Origin: Campylobacter sp. RM16187
GTDB taxonomy: Bacteria > Campylobacterota > Campylobacteria > Campylobacterales > Campylobacteraceae
Direction of reading: 5' to 3'
Assembly: GCF_025319965.1 (NCBI RefSeq)
Contig: NZ_CP012549.1
Location: 1,364,001-1,428,000 of the forward strand
Length of the DNA: 64,000 bases
Of the stretch, positions 35,764 to 44,151 are shown piece by piece. Position numbers and translations under genes: made by a program. The first letter of the stretch is position 1. The number at the start of each line of letters is the position of its first letter. Under the pieces are notes generated by a model, which made no database searches, was not told the DNA's origin, and was given only the letters and a program-made list of their open reading frames with translations.

Positions 35764-37731
35764 ATGTTTAAAAAAATAGCTATTATTAGTGTGGTAGCAG
35801 CATCTACTATTTATGGTGCAGATACTGTAGCAAGACTCGATAAGATGGTAATTACCACAACGGGATTTGAAAGCCCCCTTAAAGACGAGGTTAGAAACGT
35901 ATCTATAATAACTTCTAAAGAGATAGAGGATAGAGGCTACAAGGATTTAAGAGAAATTCTAGAAAAGGCTCCTGGGGTTAGCTTTAACGGCAAAACCGTA
36001 GATTTAAGAGGTCAAGGCAGCAAGGCGAATACATCTGTAAAAGTCCTTTTAAACGGTGTTGCGATGAATATGATAGATACAACTCCCACAACCATACCTA
36101 TAGATCTGGTTCCGATAGAAGATATCGAGCAAGTAGAGATAATTCCCGGCGGCGGAGCGGTGCTTTATGGAAGCGGAACCAGCGGAGGAGTTATAAATAT
36201 AATCACTAAACAAAAAGCTACAAAACCTTACGCAAATATATCCACCAAGATAGCCTCATACTCATACAAGGATATAAATTTTGGTGTAGGCGGAAATGTC
36301 ACAAACGATCTGTTCTTAAAAGCCAATGCAAAGGTTTTTGATGAAAAAGGGTATAGGCATGATGAAAAAAACAGAGGTCACTATACTTCATTTGGATTAA
36401 ACTACAAAATTTCAGATAACCAAAGCATAGTTTTTAACCCAAGCTATTTTAAGGCTAAAACTTACGGAGTGCCTGCCCTATCAGCTAAAGAAATGGCTGA
36501 AAATAGGCGCCAAGCTGGAGGTAAGGCATCTTTAATCACAAGCAAAAGGCTAAACCTTGACGCCGATTATGCCATTAAATTTAGCAATAATATTGATATG
36601 CACATCATGCCTTACTATCAAGACGTAAAAATTCTTCAAAGCACGTTTCATATGAAAGATAGAAAAACGGGAGGAAACTTAAAAGCCAGATACAACTATG
36701 GCAACGGAGAGCTTATCGCAGGATATGACTATCTAAATAACGAAGGTTACAGAATGATAAGTATCAATCAAAAAATGCCTATGGGCTTTATAAAGCAGCT
36801 TACGGTTTTTGATATGCAAAAGCAGACGCATTCCATATATCTAGTTGAAAAGCATAATTTTAATGACTTTTTCTCTATAAGCGGAGGATTAAGGTTTGAA
36901 AGAGCTGATTATAACGTTAAAAGAAACGTTACCGGAACAAGAAGTATCGCAGGCAAAACAAAGGTCACTAATGACTATTTAAACGTAGGAGATAATAAAA
37001 ACAATTACGCTTACGAGATAACGCCTAATTTTAAATACTCAGATAGTGGAAGTATCTACTTCAAATTTGAAAGAGGTTACATATCTCCCGGACCGAACCA
37101 ACTAATAGACAAGCTTGGACCTGATGGACCTTATGTCTTAAATAGTCTTAAATCCGAGACTTACAAAGGCTATGAAATAGGCCTTAAAGATCTTATTTTC
37201 GGAAATTTCTTTAGTGCAACCCTATTTTTAACAGACACAAAAGATGAAATTTTAACAGTCTCATTAGGTAGAGGAGTAAGCGACGGTTGGAATTTTAAAA
37301 ATATAGATAAAACCAGAAGGTATGGAGCTGAAATTTACTCAGAACAAGAATTCGGAAAATTTAAGCTAAAAGAGACTTTTTCATATGTAAATGCGGAGAT
37401 AAAAGCTGGCAAAAGAGCCGGGAAAAAAGTACCTTTAGTAGAAAAAAGCAAATTCGTATTAGGAGCTGAGTATGAGCCTATTAAAAATTTAAATTTATCA
37501 GCCGATTTTAAATACCTATCCAGCTCACTTGACGGAAATTATGACAAGATAGACAGTAGAGAGATCGTTGATATAGGACTAAGCTATAAATTTACAAAGG
37601 GATTTTTGGTATCAGCAGGTATTAAAAACCTATTTAACGAAAAATATAACTACAGCCAAAGCAAGAAAGGCGACTCTTACGACCCAGCTCCTGAGAGAAA
37701 CTACTACGTAGAGTTTAAATACAACTATTAA
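35764..37731 (+). CDS. TonB-dependent outer-membrane receptor 3
   Basis: A 655-residue receptor of the same family but of a second subtype shared with receptor 4. The TonB-box-like region is DKMVITTTGFESPLKDEV, and the plug lacks the short acidic insertion of receptors 1 and 2 (NGKTVDLRGQGSKANTSVK). The plug also carries IEIIPGGGAVLYG-type sequence, and the barrel ends EFKYNY. The signal peptide ends near YGAD. A GGAGAG site precedes the start. The gene is flanked by a terminator and followed by exbB/exbD. Confidence 0.92.
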   Translation: MFKKIAIISVVAASTIYGADTVARLDKMVITTTGFESPLKDEVRNVSIITSKEIEDRGYKDLREILEKAPGVSFNGKTVDLRGQGSKANTSVKVLLNGVAMNMIDTTPTTIPIDLVPIEDIEQVEIIPGGGAVLYGSGTSGGVINIITKQKATKPYANISTKIASYSYKDINFGVGGNVTNDLFLKANAKVFDEKGYRHDEKNRGHYTSFGLNYKISDNQSIVFNPSYFKAKTYGVPALSAKEMAENRRQAGGKASLITSKRLNLDADYAIKFSNNIDMHIMPYYQDVKILQSTFHMKDRKTGGNLKARYNYGNGELIAGYDYLNNEGYRMISINQKMPMGFIKQLTVFDMQKQTHSIYLVEKHNFNDFFSISGGLRFERADYNVKRNVTGTRSIAGKTKVTNDYLNVGDNKNNYAYEITPNFKYSDSGSIYFKFERGYISPGPNQLIDKLGPDGPYVLNSLKSETYKGYEIGLKDLIFGNFFSATLFLTDTKDEILTVSLGRGVSDGWNFKNIDKTRRYGAEIYSEQEFGKFKLKETFSYVNAEIKAGKRAGKKVPLVEKSKFVLGAEYEPIKNLNLSADFKYLSSSLDGNYDKIDSREIVDIGLSYKFTKGFLVSAGIKNLFNEKYNYSQSKKGDSYDPAPERNYYVEFKYNY

Positions 37732-37737
37732 GATTTT

Positions 37738-37768
37738 AGTAAGGTGTAGCAAATAAGCACACCTTACT
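37738..37768 (+). terminator. hairpin after receptor 3
   Basis: AGTAAGGTGT pairs with ACACCTTACT immediately after the stop and directly upstream of the exbB regulatory site. Confidence 0.6.
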
Positions 37769-37772
37769 ATAC

Positions 37773-37787
37773 TGATTTTAATTATCG
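37773..37787. promoter_or_regulatory. Fur-like box upstream of exbB
   Basis: TGATTTTAATTATCG matches 12 of 15 positions of the Fur motif and lies 65 bases before the exbB start. Confidence 0.5.
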
Positions 37788-37852
37788 ATTAATTAAAATG
37801 ATGATACAATCCTCACTTGGATTTAATCAGTACACAGTAAAAGAGGAAGCGC

Positions 37853-38485
37853 ATGTATGAATATTTACAAACGGGCGGCATATTTATGTGGCCTATATTT
37901 TTCTTATGCATTTTAGCCGTTGCAGTATTGCTTGAAAAAGCTTTTTATTTTACATTTATCGAGATAGACGCTACAAACTCATTTAAAATGAAGCTTGGCA
38001 ACCTAATACTAGAAGGCGATACGCATAATATAAGGGAATTTTGCAAAAAATACAAGAACTCTCTAGCAAAAACAACAATTTTTGTCCTTGACAATACCGA
38101 AGACTTAAACTCCGTAAACAAAACACAAATTGAATACACTATAGAAGAAGCTATTACTGTAGAACTTGCAAATTTGGAAAGAAGAAGCTGGATATTGGGA
38201 CTTTGCGCAAGCGCAAGCCCTCAGCTTGGGCTTTTAGGCACTGTTGTGGGTATGATAAAGGCATTTGAAGGGCTTAGCTCAAGCGTAAATGCACCTTTGG
38301 TTGCTATAGGCATATCAGAAGCGCTTTATACAACTGCGGCGGGTCTTATAGTGGGAATACCTTCACTTATATTTCATCTAATGATAAACAAAAAAGTTGA
38401 TTTTATACTAAATGACTTAAATCGTCTTATAAGCCTATTTGGAAGATGCTGCGAGAGGAGATGCTGTGAAGTTTGTCCGTCGTAA
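37853..38485 (+). CDS. exbB: ExbB, proton-channel subunit of the TonB motor
   Basis: A 210-residue MotA/TolQ/ExbB-family protein with three hydrophobic helices (about residues 10-30, 115-140, 150-175). The conserved channel region is ASPQLGLLGTVVGMIKAF followed by ISEALYTTAAGLIVGIP. With ExbD it uses proton flow to energise TonB. The last twelve residues are unusual: CCERRCCEVC contains five cysteines, plus Cys upstream conserved only as typical Leu/Cys. Such a cluster is not part of ExbB in general. The end overlaps exbD. Confidence 0.9.
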   Translation: MYEYLQTGGIFMWPIFFLCILAVAVLLEKAFYFTFIEIDATNSFKMKLGNLILEGDTHNIREFCKKYKNSLAKTTIFVLDNTEDLNSVNKTQIEYTIEEAITVELANLERRSWILGLCASASPQLGLLGTVVGMIKAFEGLSSSVNAPLVAIGISEALYTTAAGLIVGIPSLIFHLMINKKVDFILNDLNRLISLFGRCCERRCCEVCPS

Positions 38486-38882
38486 TAGACAAAAAAACTA
38501 TGGCATTTCCATGCTAAACTTGATAGATGTTATTTTTGTTTTACTTCTATTCTTTATGGTAACGACAACCTTTAATAAATTCGCTCATATAGATATAACA
38601 TTACCGGAAACCAAATCCAATTTAGAAGAGAACGAAAATGATGTTGTGCAGCTATTTTACCTAATAGATGGCGGTCTGATACTAAAAATAAACGAGACGG
38701 AAAAAACGTTAAATAACGAAATTTTAAAAGATGAAATTTTAAATTTAAGCCCAGCTCATAAAAAAAATATCACTCTAAATGCAGATGAGGCCATAAACTA
38801 CGGCAAAGTAGTTGATGTAATATCGATTTTAAAAGATGCAAATGTCCAAAATGTCGAATTAAATATAAAGAAAAAACACTAA
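38466..38882 (+). CDS. exbD: ExbD, TonB motor subunit
   Basis: A 138-residue ExbD/TolR protein with one transmembrane helix (MLNLIDVIFVLLLFFMV) carrying the conserved Asp that takes part in proton translocation, and a periplasmic domain. I chose the GTG at 38466, which has GAGAGGAG just upstream and begins VKFVRRNRQ; it overlaps exbB by 20 bases. An ATG at 38439 would add nine residues within exbB. Confidence 0.9.
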   Translation: MKFVRRNRQKNYGISMLNLIDVIFVLLLFFMVTTTFNKFAHIDITLPETKSNLEENENDVVQLFYLIDGGLILKINETEKTLNNEILKDEILNLSPAHKKNITLNADEAINYGKVVDVISILKDANVQNVELNIKKKH

Positions 38883-38900
38883 TAACTAAAAGGAGAAAAA

Positions 38901-40886
38901 ATGCTTAGAAAGATTGCGTGTATTAGCATTGTCGCGGCTACAAGTTTGTTCGCGACAGAGGCCCCAACCAAGCTTGACAAAACTGTCATCACAGCTACGG
39001 GATTTGAAAGTCCGCTAAAAGATGAGGTTAAAAACGTATATATCATTACATCAGAAGAGATAGAAAGTCGCGGATATAAAGATGTAGAAGAGATTTTAGA
39101 AAAGGCTCCTGGTGTAAATTTTATCAACTCAGGGCTTGGAAAAACAATTGACTTAAGAGGTCAGGGAAATAAGGCAAATACATCTGTTAAGGTCTTATTA
39201 AATGGCATGGCCTTAAATATGCTTGATAGCTCTCATGCCTTTGTCCCGTTAAATTTCTTAGCTATTGAAGATATAGAGCAGATAGAGATTATCCCTGGAG
39301 GCGGAGCTGTTTTATACGGTAACGGCACAAGCGGCGGTGTTGTAAATATTATCACCAAACAAAAACCTAGAGATTTTTATGCAAACGTCTCAACCAAACT
39401 AGCTTCATACTCTTACAAAGACTTTAATTTAGGTCTTGGCGGAATGGCGAGCGAAAATTTATTCTTAAAAGGAAATTTTAAAGCCTTTGATGAAAAAGGC
39501 TATAGAGATGGAGATAAACAAAGAGGATTTTATACGAGCTTTGGTATAAATTATAAAATTTCGGACAATCAAACACTTGCTATAAACCCGAGCTATTATA
39601 AGACAAGGGTTGATACAACCGATGCAATCACTAAAACGCAACTTAATCAAAATAGAAAGCAAGCTGGCGAGCCTATAGAGCAACTAACTCATAAAAAAGC
39701 CGATATTAGCGCCGAATATGCGATAGCGATTACGGACAAATTAAAACTGAATTTAATGCCATATTATCAAGAGATTAGTATGCGCGGTGAAACCAGTGAC
39801 TTTACCGATAAAAAACTTGGAGTAAATTTAAAAAGCAGATATGACTATGGAAGCGGAGAGTTTATCTCCGGATATGATTATTTACAAAATAAGGGTATAA
39901 GAGAGCGCGATAGAAAATTTGGAGGAATGCATAGCTATACTCTTGTAGATCTAAAAAAACAAACTCATACAGTTTACTTTTTTGAAAAACACAATTTTAC
40001 AGACGCCTTCTCTCTAACAGGCGGATATAGATTTGAAAAGGCAATCTACGACATAAATAGATATTCAAAAATGAAGATGCCGGCAAGACCTCCTATGATG
40101 CCTAAACCTATGACAATAATTGATAGCATAGATAGCGATAAAAATATGAATAATCACGCTTTCGAGATAACTCCAAATTTCAGATACTCAGATACCGGAA
40201 ACGTATATCTAAAGTTTGAGCGTGGATATATCTCACCATCCCCTACTCAACTAACAGATAAAGTAGTAGTTAGTCGAGCTGCCGAATATAGACTAAACGA
40301 CCTAAAATCTGAAATTTTCCATACATACGAAATAGGCATTAGAGATCTTATCCTGGGTCAATACTTTAGTGCGACAGCGTTTATCACAAATACGAAAGAT
40401 GAGATTATAAACGAGATGACCGGAGGACACTCTATGTCTTGGAGATTTTACAACGTAGATGAGACAAGACGTTCGGGCTTTGAAATTTATGCAGAGCAAA
40501 ATTTATTTAACAACTTAAAATTAAGCCAAACATTTTCATATATAGATGCAAAAATTAAAAAAGGTAAAAAAGCCGGCAAAAGAGTGCCTTATGTATCAAA
40601 AAATAAATTTGTTTTTGGAGTAAACTATGAGCCGATTAAAAATTTCAATATCTTAACCGACCTTAAGTATTACTCGAATCAATTTAGTAGTGCTTACGAG
40701 ACAATAGATGCTAAAACAGTAGTTGATTTTGGATTAAAATATAAATTTAAAAACGGCTTTTCAGTAGCAGGCGGAGTCAAAAATCTATTTAATGAAAAAT
40801 ACAACGACTTCCAAAGCGAAGCGGCCAACGCATACGTTCCAGCGCCTGAAAGAAATTATTACGTAGAGTTTAAATATGCTTACTAA
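38901..40886 (+). CDS. TonB-dependent outer-membrane receptor 4
   Basis: A 661-residue receptor most like receptor 3 (DKTVITATGFESPLKDEV, GKTIDLRGQGNKANTSVKVL, GGGAVLYGNGTSGGVVNIITKQ), with signal peptide ending near LFATE and barrel ending EFKYAY. It has AAAGGAG before the start. It is the only receptor lying inside an operon: it follows exbD by 18 bases and overlaps the permease gene by eleven. It is therefore the most likely cognate receptor of the ABC importer. Confidence 0.92.
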   Translation: MLRKIACISIVAATSLFATEAPTKLDKTVITATGFESPLKDEVKNVYIITSEEIESRGYKDVEEILEKAPGVNFINSGLGKTIDLRGQGNKANTSVKVLLNGMALNMLDSSHAFVPLNFLAIEDIEQIEIIPGGGAVLYGNGTSGGVVNIITKQKPRDFYANVSTKLASYSYKDFNLGLGGMASENLFLKGNFKAFDEKGYRDGDKQRGFYTSFGINYKISDNQTLAINPSYYKTRVDTTDAITKTQLNQNRKQAGEPIEQLTHKKADISAEYAIAITDKLKLNLMPYYQEISMRGETSDFTDKKLGVNLKSRYDYGSGEFISGYDYLQNKGIRERDRKFGGMHSYTLVDLKKQTHTVYFFEKHNFTDAFSLTGGYRFEKAIYDINRYSKMKMPARPPMMPKPMTIIDSIDSDKNMNNHAFEITPNFRYSDTGNVYLKFERGYISPSPTQLTDKVVVSRAAEYRLNDLKSEIFHTYEIGIRDLILGQYFSATAFITNTKDEIINEMTGGHSMSWRFYNVDETRRSGFEIYAEQNLFNNLKLSQTFSYIDAKIKKGKKAGKRVPYVSKNKFVFGVNYEPIKNFNILTDLKYYSNQFSSAYETIDAKTVVDFGLKYKFKNGFSVAGGVKNLFNEKYNDFQSEAANAYVPAPERNYYVEFKYAY

Positions 40887-41859
40887 AAACAAGATGAGTA
40901 TCCTATTTGGGATACTCACTATTATTCTTTGCATCATATCGCTCAGTATAGGCGGGGCCGATATAAGCTACAATGATATTACAAATTTAATCCTTGGTAA
41001 AGAGATAGATGAGATCAAACAGGCTATCTTGCTAGAACTTAGACTTCCTAGACTTGTTATGGCGATTTTAATAGGTATGCTACTAGCAAGCTCAGGCGTC
41101 GTGGTTCAAAGCGTATTTTTAAACCCACTTGCAGATCCTTATATCATAGGAATAGCCGCAAGTGCGACTTTTGGAGCTGTCATAGCATATCTTTTAAAAC
41201 TGCCTGATATATATTACGGAATCTTTGCATTTTTTAGCTCAGCTGTGCTATCTTTGGTAATATTTAAGCTCTCAAAAAGAGGTAAATCAATAGCAACCCT
41301 TCTTATAATAGGTATTGCCTTTTCTTCTTTTTTGGGCGCTTTTACTTCGTTTGCCACCTACCTCATAGGCGAAGATAGCTTTAGAATAGTGGCTTGGATG
41401 ATGGGGCATCTTAGCGGAGCGACATGGGAAAGAATTGCATATATAGTAGTTCCTCTTACTCTTTCAATGACATATTTTTACATGAAAAGATTTGAGCTAA
41501 ATGTTATTTTGAGCGGAGATGAAGAGGCTCAAAGCCTTGGCGTGGACGTAGAAAAGACTAAGAAATACCTGCTTATCGTCTCATCCTTAGCCGTTGGTTT
41601 TTCAGTCGCATTTACAGGGATGATAGGTTTTGTGGGGCTAATCATACCGCACACTCTAAGGATGATATTAAGAACTTCAAGCAACGTAGTATTAATCCCT
41701 GTTTCAGCATTTGCAGGCGGATTCTTCCTGCTAGCTTGCGATACTATAGGTAAAAGCGTGCTAAATCCGGTAGAAATCCCAATCGGAGTTGTAACTGCGT
41801 TTTTTGGAGCGCCTTTCTTTCTGTTTTTAGCTATTAAATCAAGGCAGGGCATAGTCTGA
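40876..41859 (+). CDS. FecCD-family ABC importer permease
   Basis: A 327-residue inner-membrane permease of the BtuC/FecCD/ChuU family with about ten hydrophobic helices. It contains RLPRLVMAILIGMLLASSGVVVQ and the coupling-region sequence GFVGLIIPHTLRM, both typical of heme, siderophore or cobalamin importers. It overlaps the receptor before it and the ATPase gene after it (stop and start share one base). Heme is the favoured substrate because of the surrounding heme enzymes. Confidence 0.93.
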   Translation: MLTKNKMSILFGILTIILCIISLSIGGADISYNDITNLILGKEIDEIKQAILLELRLPRLVMAILIGMLLASSGVVVQSVFLNPLADPYIIGIAASATFGAVIAYLLKLPDIYYGIFAFFSSAVLSLVIFKLSKRGKSIATLLIIGIAFSSFLGAFTSFATYLIGEDSFRIVAWMMGHLSGATWERIAYIVVPLTLSMTYFYMKRFELNVILSGDEEAQSLGVDVEKTKKYLLIVSSLAVGFSVAFTGMIGFVGLIIPHTLRMILRTSSNVVLIPVSAFAGGFFLLACDTIGKSVLNPVEIPIGVVTAFFGAPFFLFLAIKSRQGIV

Positions 41860-42632
41860 TGAGCGTAATTGTTGAAAATCTAAATTTTACTTACGGAGCC
41901 AAAGAGATATTAAAAGACATAAGCCTAAATGCAAAAAATGGCGAATTTATAGGCATTTTAGGGCCAAACGGATGTGGTAAATCAACTCTTTTAAAAAACA
42001 TCCTAAGAGTGCTTGCTCCAAAAAGCGGAATAGTAAAAATAATCGACAAACCGCTTAAAGACTACTCTTTAAAAGAGCTTGCTAAAACACTTGGCTTTGT
42101 GCCTCAAAAATCGGTTCTGTCTATGCCTCTTTTGGTTGAAGACATCTTACTTATGGGAAGATTTTCTCACCTTAAAAGCCAATTTTCAGGATACAGCAAG
42201 GAAGATAGACAAAAGGTCAATCAGATTATGGAGTTGCTTGACATATCTCATTTTGCAAAGCGTATCGCACACTCTCTTAGTGGAGGAGAATTTCAGCGTG
42301 TTTTACTTGCGCGTGCACTTGTAAGTGAGCCAAAAATTTTACTCTTAGATGAGCCTACATCGGCACTTGATCTAAACTACGCCATAGAGATTATGAAAAT
42401 ATGCACTAAGCTTACCAAAGAGCTAAACTTACTCTCCATAATGGTTTTACACGATCTAAATTTGGCATCTTTGTTTTGTAACGAAGTTTTGATGCTAAAA
42501 GATGGTAAAGTGAAATATAAAGGTAGTCCAAAAGAGCTTTATACAAAGGAAATTTTAAAAGAAATTTATGGACTAAACTGCGATGTTATCGAATATAAGG
42601 ACAATCCGTTTGTGATTGCATTAAAGGATTAA
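41859..42632 (+). CDS. FecE/HmuV-family ABC importer ATPase
   Basis: A 257-residue ATPase with Walker A GPNGCGKST, signature LSGGEFQRVLLARAL and Walker B LLLDEPTSALD, followed by LHDLNLAS, the hallmark of the Fe-siderophore/heme/B12 subfamily. It powers the adjacent FecCD-type permease. The start codon overlaps the permease stop by one base. Confidence 0.93.
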   Translation: MSVIVENLNFTYGAKEILKDISLNAKNGEFIGILGPNGCGKSTLLKNILRVLAPKSGIVKIIDKPLKDYSLKELAKTLGFVPQKSVLSMPLLVEDILLMGRFSHLKSQFSGYSKEDRQKVNQIMELLDISHFAKRIAHSLSGGEFQRVLLARALVSEPKILLLDEPTSALDLNYAIEIMKICTKLTKELNLLSIMVLHDLNLASLFCNEVLMLKDGKVKYKGSPKELYTKEILKEIYGLNCDVIEYKDNPFVIALKD

Positions 42633-42633
42633 T

Positions 42634-43434
42634 ATGAAAAAACTGTTTTTAATTTTAGCGATATTGGCAAGTTTTTTAAATGCCAAAAAGTTGGTCGTTC
42701 TTGACCCTGCAGTAGTTGAGATCATATATATGCTTGAGGCAGAAGATCAAATAGCGGCTATTTCAACTCTTTCTATGTCAAAAATTTGGCCTGAAGAAAA
42801 GACTTCAAAGCTAAAAAGCGTAGGCACTTACACAAAGCCGAATTTAGAAAAGATAGTCGAACTAAAGCCGGATCTCGTCATAGTTAGCTTTCACTCGGTA
42901 GATGTGCAAGATAGTCTTAAAAAATTTAATCTTCCTACACTTACTCTAAAAGCCGATAGCGTCGATGCTATTTATAGCAATATTGAGGAAGTAGGTAAAA
43001 TAACAGGCAAAGAGGAAAAGGCTAAAGAGGTAATAAGCAATATAAAAGCCAAATTCAAAAGCTTTGAAGATCCTAAGCTAAAAGGCAAAAAAGTAGTATC
43101 ATTTTTCTCTTCAACTCCTATTACCACTTTTAGCTCATCAACCCTACCAGGAGATATGCTAAAAAAACTAGGACTTATAAACATAGCAGATGGCTTAGAG
43201 GGTGCGACACCTGTAGTTTCGCCTGAGTTTATACTATCTTCAAATCCTGATTTTATAATCATTATAGGCGGAATGGGAAACGGCAGCGATATCTTAAAAA
43301 CAAATCCTGCACTTTCAAAGACAAATGCAGCTAAAAACAATAAGATAATAACAGTTCCATCATCTCTTCTGCTTCGCGGAACTCCTCGTATAGGAGATGG
43401 AGTGGAACATCTTTATAATTTATTGATAAAGTAA
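42634..43434 (+). CDS. periplasmic iron/heme-chelate binding protein
   Basis: A 266-residue class III binding protein (TroA-like/BtuF family) with a short signal peptide (MKKLFLILAILASFLNA). Family marks are VVLDPAVVEIIYML, LVIVSF and the C-terminal RGTPRIGDGVEHL. There is no lipobox Cys, so it is soluble in the periplasm. It starts one base after the ATPase stop. The ligand is probably heme or a ferric chelate. Confidence 0.9.
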   Translation: MKKLFLILAILASFLNAKKLVVLDPAVVEIIYMLEAEDQIAAISTLSMSKIWPEEKTSKLKSVGTYTKPNLEKIVELKPDLVIVSFHSVDVQDSLKKFNLPTLTLKADSVDAIYSNIEEVGKITGKEEKAKEVISNIKAKFKSFEDPKLKGKKVVSFFSSTPITTFSSSTLPGDMLKKLGLINIADGLEGATPVVSPEFILSSNPDFIIIIGGMGNGSDILKTNPALSKTNAAKNNKIITVPSSLLLRGTPRIGDGVEHLYNLLIK

Positions 43435-43453
43435 AATAAAGGGGTTAAAATCT

Positions 43454-44149
43454 ATGCGCTACTTTATTCTCTCTTTGATTATAAATATAGCAATACTATT
43501 TATACCGCTTCAGTCAGATGAAATTCTTTCAAAAAAGATAGAGGAGCAGGTTCAAACAAAGGTTGTATTAAATTTTGTCAAAGAGGTAAAAGAGGAGCCA
43601 AAAGAGCCCACTCCACCCATACCTGAACCCATTATAGAAGAACCTATAAAGGAGCCTGAGGTAGAAGAGGTAAAGATAGAGCCTGAAATCGTAAAAGTAG
43701 AAAAGCCAAAAGAGATTAAAAAACCTAAGCCAAAAAAAGTCGTGAAAACCCCTAAGAAAATTCCTGTGCAAGAGCCTGTAGTAGAGGTGCCAAAAGTGGA
43801 ACCCGTAGAGGTTGCTCCTGTAAAAGAAGTCGCAGCTCCTACGATAGAGAAAAAAGAGGTTATCAACAAGGAGGGGTTTTGCAAGGAAAATGTAGGTTTC
43901 AAAGTTTTAAAAGAGCCTAGAGCGGATTATCCCAAAAAGGCTTTAATGCTTAGACTTAAAGAGACATTTTACGTCGAAGTTGATTTTAGGATAATAAACA
44001 ATGAGATAAAAGTTGTCGCTGTTAGAGGAAAAAATAAAATTTTTAACGATGAGGCGGAAAGACTTACAAAAGATATGCAGATAAAAGTTCTAAAAGAGCT
44101 TGACCACTGCGTGATAACAAAACCTTATGAGTTTAAGATAAAGGACTAA
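43454..44149 (+). CDS. tonB: TonB energy-transducing protein
   Basis: A 231-residue protein with an N-terminal membrane anchor (YFILSLIINIAILFIPL) and a long Pro/Glu/Lys-rich periplasmic span (residues about 45-135, repeats such as PEPIIEEPIKEPEVEE). A C-terminal domain is typical of TonB (DYPKKALMLRLKETFYVEVDF). Two cysteines in this domain (near residues 146 and 222) could form a disulfide. It transfers motor energy to the four receptors. It is co-transcribed with the importer genes and ends two bases before the radical SAM gene. Confidence 0.88.
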   Translation: MRYFILSLIINIAILFIPLQSDEILSKKIEEQVQTKVVLNFVKEVKEEPKEPTPPIPEPIIEEPIKEPEVEEVKIEPEIVKVEKPKEIKKPKPKKVVKTPKKIPVQEPVVEVPKVEPVEVAPVKEVAAPTIEKKEVINKEGFCKENVGFKVLKEPRADYPKKALMLRLKETFYVEVDFRIINNEIKVVAVRGKNKIFNDEAERLTKDMQIKVLKELDHCVITKPYEFKIKD

Positions 44150-44151
44150 AA

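Noticed and set aside
43552-43902. Antisense frames opposite tonB
   Set aside because: Gly/Ser/Phe-rich translations arise from the Pro/Glu/Lys codons of the TonB linker on the other strand.
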